Shown piece by piece: positions 59,162 through 64,000 of a DNA stretch of 64,000 nucleotides. Under the pieces are notes generated by a model. The model did no database searches. It was not told the origin of the DNA and saw nothing but the letters and a program-made list of their open reading frames with translations. The stretch is from assembly GCA_009859145.1 (NCBI GenBank), contig VRVR01000060.1, positions 1 through 64,000 on the forward strand. Direction: 5' to 3'. Each line of letters begins with the position of its first letter. Positions within the stretch are counted from its first letter, which is position 1. Origin of the DNA: Andalucia godoyi. Its lineage: Eukaryota; Discoba; Jakobea; Jakobida; Andaluciidae. The position numbers and the translations under genes are program-made.

Positions 59162-60956
59162 ACACACGACGACTCAGCAATCAGCAAACGCAAGCTATTT
59201 AGCTGGAAGACAGATGAAAGAGAAAGGACAAACGCGCCGTTATCATCCAACAAAAGAGGTTGAGAAAGAAGAACGACTGTAGAATTGCATGAAGCACGTT
59301 CTTTTTTTGCCTTTTCAAGCACAGTTGTTCTTCTCCGTCTCAAAAAACTTCGTTATTTGTTTGACTGTGCAGCTGATACACAGGATTGAAAGAAGAGGCA
59401 TGTTTCACTATTTGAAGCATCTCTCTGCCGCGAATTTCTGATTTGTTTTTCTTCCTGTTGTACACAAAGGCTGCGACTGCCGCTTGAGTCGTGCGACTCA
59501 CGTTACTGTTTTCAGCGATTTTTTCAAATGCCCCGACAACGAGTTCTGGAAAGAACCTTTGGTAACTTTCAACACCATTGCAAAGATAATCAATACATGT
59601 GTGAAGAACAAAACCGGGAAACGTGCAAATCTCAATTTCTTTACATTGATTGGAATCTCTGTTGGGTTTTGAAACACGAAATGAAAACATGCTGTTGAGT
59701 TTGTGTTCGAATTCAAAAAACAGCGGCCCACATTGGTCTGTTTTAGAGCACGCGGAAGACGATTTCTTTGTTTGCATTCCTTCTGTCGCTGTTCGAGCAC
59801 ACGACCTGCTGGTCATCCTTGCTGTTCCATGCGGATTAGTTCCGTTTGAATATGAATTGCTGCAACGCGTTTCTGAGTTCTTAGTGGACGAGAAGCAAAG
59901 GAGACAGTGATATCGGAAGACGTCTGTTGCAATGGAACAGGATGCCAACGAAAGAATCCAATCAATATTCGGAAATGAACAAGCTGATCCAGTCGTTCAA
60001 CGGTCAAAATGCATATTTGCTGCACCACAACGATGATTTCATCGTGTTTGTTGGCAGAGCATTCCATGTGTGTGTGCAAGCGTATACGGTGGATTCCTCT
60101 TTCTCGAGAACAACATTGATTTGACATCTTTCGAATTCTGTTGTCCCGACCAGTCAGGATGTGTGAAAACTGATACTCACAATGTGATGTTTTGACCGCT
60201 TGTGCAGATTCTGGAAATGAAGTCTCTTCTTCGCTTTTCTTCGTGGACCAGAAGCTGACACTTGCCAGCAAAAGTTCAACTATCGATTGCGAATCAATTG
60301 AGATCCTCGTAACGACGTTTTTGTAGAGAAGTCTGGTTTTCTTCTTCTGTGATCTCTTGATGGACACTCTCTTTGGCAAATCTTGAACATAATAAGAAAG
60401 GGAAAGGAAGTGAACGCTTTTCGACGACAACATAGACAAATGCGCGCCGTTGCGGGCATTACTACTGCATTGAAGTTGCGTCGGTGTGCTGCGAACAATC
60501 CTATCCACCATTTGATCAGCAACGAGGAAAATGGCAATTGCAGTACACAAACTTGCGGATCACGAGACTGGAGATATGTTCTGCCAAGAAAGAGAAAGCA
60601 GGGTTGTTGATCGCATTCATTCCACAGAGATTCTCAACACTCATTCGTACAGCGACACGCAAAACCATGATGGTCACGGATTCACTGCAGAATGTCTCCT
60701 GACCTGAGGTATTCTTCTCGTTAACGTTACAGCAGATCCTACACGATCTGCGTTTCTCGACATCTGTTGAAAAGAACACAGAAGCCTTTGCATCGTTTCA
60801 CAAGAAGAGACAAACAAGACAGGAATCACTGCAGAAACGAAACAACAAATCATGAAGTGCTAATGAATCGACGTGAAACCACATTTACATCCCAATATCT
60901 CGTCAACAAATATTCAACCAAACCAGATAACTGGACATTCGCTGTCAGTTTCAAAA
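59162..60956. other. Gene-poor stretch with coding relics, 1.8 kb
   Basis: Plus-strand frames 59650-59910 and 59927-60124 have protein-like composition and may be parts of one decayed gene. Minus-strand frames 59340-59948 and 59813-60550 overlap them in other frames and look less convincing. No intact gene, RNA or repeat can be supported. Confidence 0.4.
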
Positions 60957-63900
60957 TCAAATCATCATAAAAACTACAAGGAAAAGCAACAGAATTCCAT
61001 GTCGCACGGTCGTAGCGGATACAGTACTGGACGTTCCAACAATCTCACAACTCGCCGAGGCTGCTTTGAACACTTGCCCCTCTGAACACGGAGTACACGC
61101 ACTTGCACCAGCGCCTGAGTACGTCCCCGCCGCGCACACCGAGCACACCGAGCCGTTCGCCGCTGCATACGTCCCGGCACTGCATTGCACGCACGACGAC
61201 GCACCGCCTGCCGACATCCATCCAGATGCGCACGGCAAGCATGCATTCATTCCGCTTGCGTTTGCAAATGTTCCCGCAGCGCACACCGAGCACGACGAAG
61301 CGCCACTTTGTGAGTATCGTCCGGCAGCACACGGAGTGCACGACGTGCTGCCGCTCGTGTTCGACGCCGTCCCAGCAGCGCACGGAGTGCACACCGACGC
61401 AGAGGTGCTGCTACTGTACGTTCCGCGTTCACAAGGAGTGCACGATGTGCTTCCAGTCATGTTCGCAGCCGTGCCCGCCGCGCACGGAGTGCACACAGAC
61501 GCATTCCATTGCGAAAACGAACCCCGCGCACAAGGCAGGCACGTGCTGTTTCCCCGACCCGTAACGTTCCGTGTGCAGAGAATGGGAAGCGTCAAATCGT
61601 AGAACGACCCCAGACTCCACCAGTGGTTCGCCGCGGACCCGTATTCGGCATAGCCAGCAGGAACGCTTCCGTGCACCACAGTCATCAGGTACCACCGGCT
61701 TGTCGAAGCCTTGATTTGCGAATGGTACGAAAGCCACAAGCTCCACAACCGCGATTCCATGTCCGTCGTGCTTACGTTGAGTCGCAACTGCGCTTCCAGC
61801 GACGCCAGCTGCGATTGATTCAGTTGCTGAAACACTGCAAAGTCGGCCACGTGCCAATCGGTGCTGTTCAGGTCTCCGGCACACCACGCATTCAGCTGCG
61901 ACAGACTCGTCACTGTCGAAACATCGGAACTCGAAATCAAGCGCCGGTTTCCCAGCCCGTACACCACCTCCGTCCCGTTCTTGTTCTTCTCTGCGTCTCC
62001 GCTCACCGGGCCCAAATACTGCCCAGCCACGCAAGCGCTCCCCGTCTGGCACGAACTGGATCCCGGAGGCGAAGTCGTTCCTGCAGCACACGGAGTACAC
62101 GCACTTGCACCAGCGCCTGAGTACGTCCCCGCCGCGCACACCGAGCACACCGAGCCGTTCGCCGCTGCATACGTCCCGGCACTGCATTGCACGCACGACG
62201 ACGCACCGCCTGCCGACATCCATCCAGATGCGCACGGCAAGCATGCATTCATTCCGCTTGCGTTTGCAAATGTTCCCGCAGCGCACACCGAGCACGACGA
62301 AGCGCCACTTTGTGAGTACCGTCCGGCAGCACACGGAGTGCACGACGTGCTGCCGCTCGTGTTCGACGCCGTCCCAGCAGCGCACGGAGTGCACGCATTG
62401 TGATACACGTTCCAGTACGTCCCAGGAGAGCAGAGCGTCTGTGGTGGCACCGCAATATTGCACGTCGTACCTGACCATCCAGCATCACATACACATTGAT
62501 TTTGAGAAGAACAAGATCCGTGACCGCCACAGGTAGACAACGGATCACAACTTGCGTTGATGTTGCACTTGTCTCCCGTCCACCCCGAGAAGCAGACGCA
62601 CGCATATGATGATGCGCAAGTGCCGTGCCCTGAACAAGTTGTGGAAGCACTACACGAGGTTCGGATCTTACAAGTTGCGCCCATCCATCCATTGAAACAT
62701 GCGCAGCTGTTGTCTGTATTGCATGCCCCGTTTCCAGAACACGTAGACTCATTACACACCGGTCGCGTAAGATTACAGGCAGGTCCAAAGCGACCGGGAT
62801 TACACGCGCAGGTGTCGTCAGCATTGCAAGAACCATATCCGCTGCATGTTAATGCTGGTGAACACGAACATGAACCCCCTCTCCAGGGGGTATGACACCA
62901 ACAAATGCCGTCGGGCGAGCACGAACCTCGTCCAGAACAAGTCGATGTACTGTTGCAAAATAGAGAGCACGTCGGTCCGTACCAGGTTGTATGACAAGAA
63001 CAAGAATTGTCGTATTTGCAGTATCCCTTTCCAAAACCACAGCTGGAAGTGGGAAGGGAAGTGTTAATTGCAAACACATATCCATATACACTCGCAGCAT
63101 ACAAGAGATCGTTTGACATGTACAAAGCGCCCTGATCCATCCCATTGGTTGTTCCGAAACGCCATAGATATTCTCCAGTTGTTGCATTGTAGGCGAAGAC
63201 CGACAATGAACCAGTGCCAACGTACGTCACGCCGTTCATCACCAGAGGAGATCCGAACTGAGCACTCGCGTCTTGCGACCACGATAATTTTCCAGATAAA
63301 GCTTCAAACGACCAGAGCCGACCTTGTTTGCCAGCCGAGAAATCCGAACCAATCAACACAGTTCGATCGACATGAGAGATTGCTGGCTGATTTTGCATCG
63401 TGTAGTAGGAAACCCACTCACCAAGACCAGCCTTCCAAATCACAGACATATTGCCGGAGCTCGACGAAATATTAACGCAGTACAGGTTTGCATCTTGCGC
63501 TGCAACGTATATCACAGGAAATCCTGTTATGTTTGTGGCTCGCGGCTGACCTCGAACCTTTCCTCCGAGAGTAATAGTCGATACCAACGCTCCATTGGTG
63601 ACATTAACGCGATACAACTTGGAATCATCACAGCCCATTATCAATGTTTTGTGGAAATGATCATATTCCATGTCCGCACCGTCGAAACCGAATCCATTTC
63701 GACAGTAAGAAACCTTCCATTTGATCGTGCCATTCACTACAAATAACGCCCAAATGTCTGTGTATAAAGAGTTGTCCATGAAGATGACAGTATCATTCCC
63801 GACGAGAAAGGGTCTCCTGTTCACATTAACATTAGTGGGAGCAGAAACACTCCAGCGCATCGTACCATTCGCAGCATTCAGAGCATACATTTTCCCGTCG

Positions 63901-64000
63901 TCGCTTCCGACGAAGACAGTGTCATTGCTGGCCACTATTTTGCCAAAAGTCCTTGTTCCTGGAAATTCCCACAGCACTGTTCCAGTGGAAGCATTGATCG
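60957..64000 (-). CDS. Large surface protein: PQQ propeller, EGF repeats, Cys-rich GCC2/TNFR-like repeats (5' partial)
   Basis: The frame enters from beyond 64000 and ends at TGA 60957-60959, over 1,010 residues so far. Order: a PQQ-type beta-propeller (repeated DGKMYALNAANGT-like blades, to about 63080); about six EGF-like modules (CSG.G.C..D..C.C..G, about 63060-62450); a first block of CTPCAAGT-type ephrin-receptor/GCC2-GCC3 Cys-rich repeats (about 62420-62040); an intervening domain with three Trp (about 62030-61560); a second Cys-rich block (about 61560-61070); and a C-terminal hydrophobic tail ending almost at the stop, suggesting a GPI anchor or single membrane helix. Many N-glycosylation sequons. 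Probably an adhesion or recognition protein. Confidence 0.85.
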   Translation of the reverse strand, partial: INASTGTVLWEFPGTRTFGKIVASNDTVFVGSDDGKMYALNAANGTMRWSVSAPTNVNVNRRPFLVGNDTVIFMDNSLYTDIWALFVVNGTIKWKVSYCRNGFGFDGADMEYDHFHKTLIMGCDDSKLYRVNVTNGALVSTITLGGKVRGQPRATNITGFPVIYVAAQDANLYCVNISSSSGNMSVIWKAGLGEWVSYYTMQNQPAISHVDRTVLIGSDFSAGKQGRLWSFEALSGKLSWSQDASAQFGSPLVMNGVTYVGTGSLSVFAYNATTGEYLWRFGTTNGMDQGALYMSNDLLYAASVYGYVFAINTSLPTSSCGFGKGYCKYDNSCSCHTTWYGPTCSLFCNSTSTCSGRGSCSPDGICWCHTPWRGGSCSCSPALTCSGYGSCNADDTCACNPGRFGPACNLTRPVCNESTCSGNGACNTDNSCACFNGWMGATCKIRTSCSASTTCSGHGTCASSYACVCFSGWTGDKCNINASCDPLSTCGGHGSCSSQNQCVCDAGWSGTTCNIAVPPQTLCSPGTYWNVYHNACTPCAAGTASNTSGSTSCTPCAAGRYSQSGASSCSVCAAGTFANASGMNACLPCASGWMSAGGASSCVQCSAGTYAAANGSVCSVCAAGTYSGAGASACTPCAAGTTSPPGSSSCQTGSACVAGQYLGPVSGDAEKNKNGTEVVYGLGNRRLISSSDVSTVTSLSQLNAWCAGDLNSTDWHVADFAVFQQLNQSQLASLEAQLRLNVSTTDMESRLWSLWLSYHSQIKASTSRWYLMTVVHGSVPAGYAEYGSAANHWWSLGSFYDLTLPILCTRNVTGRGNSTCLPCARGSFSQWNASVCTPCAAGTAANMTGSTSCTPCERGTYSSSTSASVCTPCAAGTASNTSGSTSCTPCAAGRYSQSGASSCSVCAAGTFANASGMNACLPCASGWMSAGGASSCVQCSAGTYAAANGSVCSVCAAGTYSGAGASACTPCSEGQVFKAASASCEIVGTSSTVSATTVRHGILLLFLVVFMMI
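61087..61392 (-). repeat. 306-bp intragenic repeat, copy 1
   Basis: Near-identical to 62089-62394 in the same orientation, 1,002 bp apart, with one difference found by eye (TAT versus TAC near 61318). Both encode 102 residues of the Cys-rich block in the same reading frame. Confidence 0.93.
62089..62394 (-). repeat. 306-bp intragenic repeat, copy 2
   Basis: Second copy of the Cys-rich block repeat described at 61087-61392. The spacing of 1,002 bp is a multiple of three, so either expansion or loss by unequal crossing-over would keep the frame. Confidence 0.93.

Noticed and set aside
1-64000. CRISPR array, bacterial operons or prokaryotic origin of the window
   Set aside because: Telomere repeats, long eukaryotic multidomain proteins, poly(A) signals and lack of operon spacing exclude a bacterial chromosome. 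No regularly spaced short repeats with unique spacers are present.

Overview
This window is the left end of a nuclear chromosome of a unicellular eukaryote. It opens with about 230 bp of CCCTAA/CCCTAAA telomere repeat (TTAGGG-type on the other strand). Genes are long, apparently intron-free and on both strands. Start codons often follow pyrimidine-rich leaders, AATAAA signals lie just past some stops, and TAA, TGA and TAG all end genes that look intact. Domain content (LamG-IPT-EGF receptor, PQQ-EGF-Cys-rich surface protein, tyrosine-kinase-like kinase, Crinkler-type nuclease-kinase, Tc1/mariner, pogo and LINE elements) fits a free-living or parasitic protist. The sequence alone does not fix the lineage.

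Layout. 1-6.6 kb: telomere, a gene whose 3' end runs straight into the telomere repeat, and a divergent second large gene, both of unknown function. 6.6-8.5 kb: almost empty. 8.5-16.5 kb: a trypsin-like protease, a membrane protein, a dead pogo-type transposase, a seven-helix membrane protein with chemoreceptor-like topology, and a complete Tc1/mariner-type element with 73-bp inverted repeats and a TA target duplication. 16.7-23.3 kb: a LamG/IPT/EGF receptor broken by one TGA, a caspase-like peptidase and a LINE fragment. 23.7-30 kb: an intact Crinkler-type nuclease-kinase, a frameshifted neighbour, a secreted protein, and a decayed second copy of the nuclease-kinase. 30-41.6 kb: a WD40/coiled-coil/kinase protein and a 2,582-residue helicase with NFX1 zinc fingers and three CbxX-type AAA modules. 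42-53.6 kb: small unknown genes, a compact convergent pair of membrane/surface genes, and two multiply broken pseudogenes. 53.7-58.1 kb: a P-loop GTPase, a divergent relative that lost its P-loop but ends in a CaaX box, and a protease-like protein without its serine region. 58.5-64 kb: a small unknown gene and the 3' part of a large PQQ/EGF/Cys-rich surface protein that continues past the window.

Taken together, the region mixes fast-decaying surface-protein genes and transposons with enzymes of the kinds used in conflict or immunity: nuclease-kinase, caspase-like protease, trypsin-like protease, GTPase, WD40-kinase and an NFX1-type helicase. That these act as one system is inference. What the sequence shows directly is their clustering at a telomere and the high density of pseudogenes.
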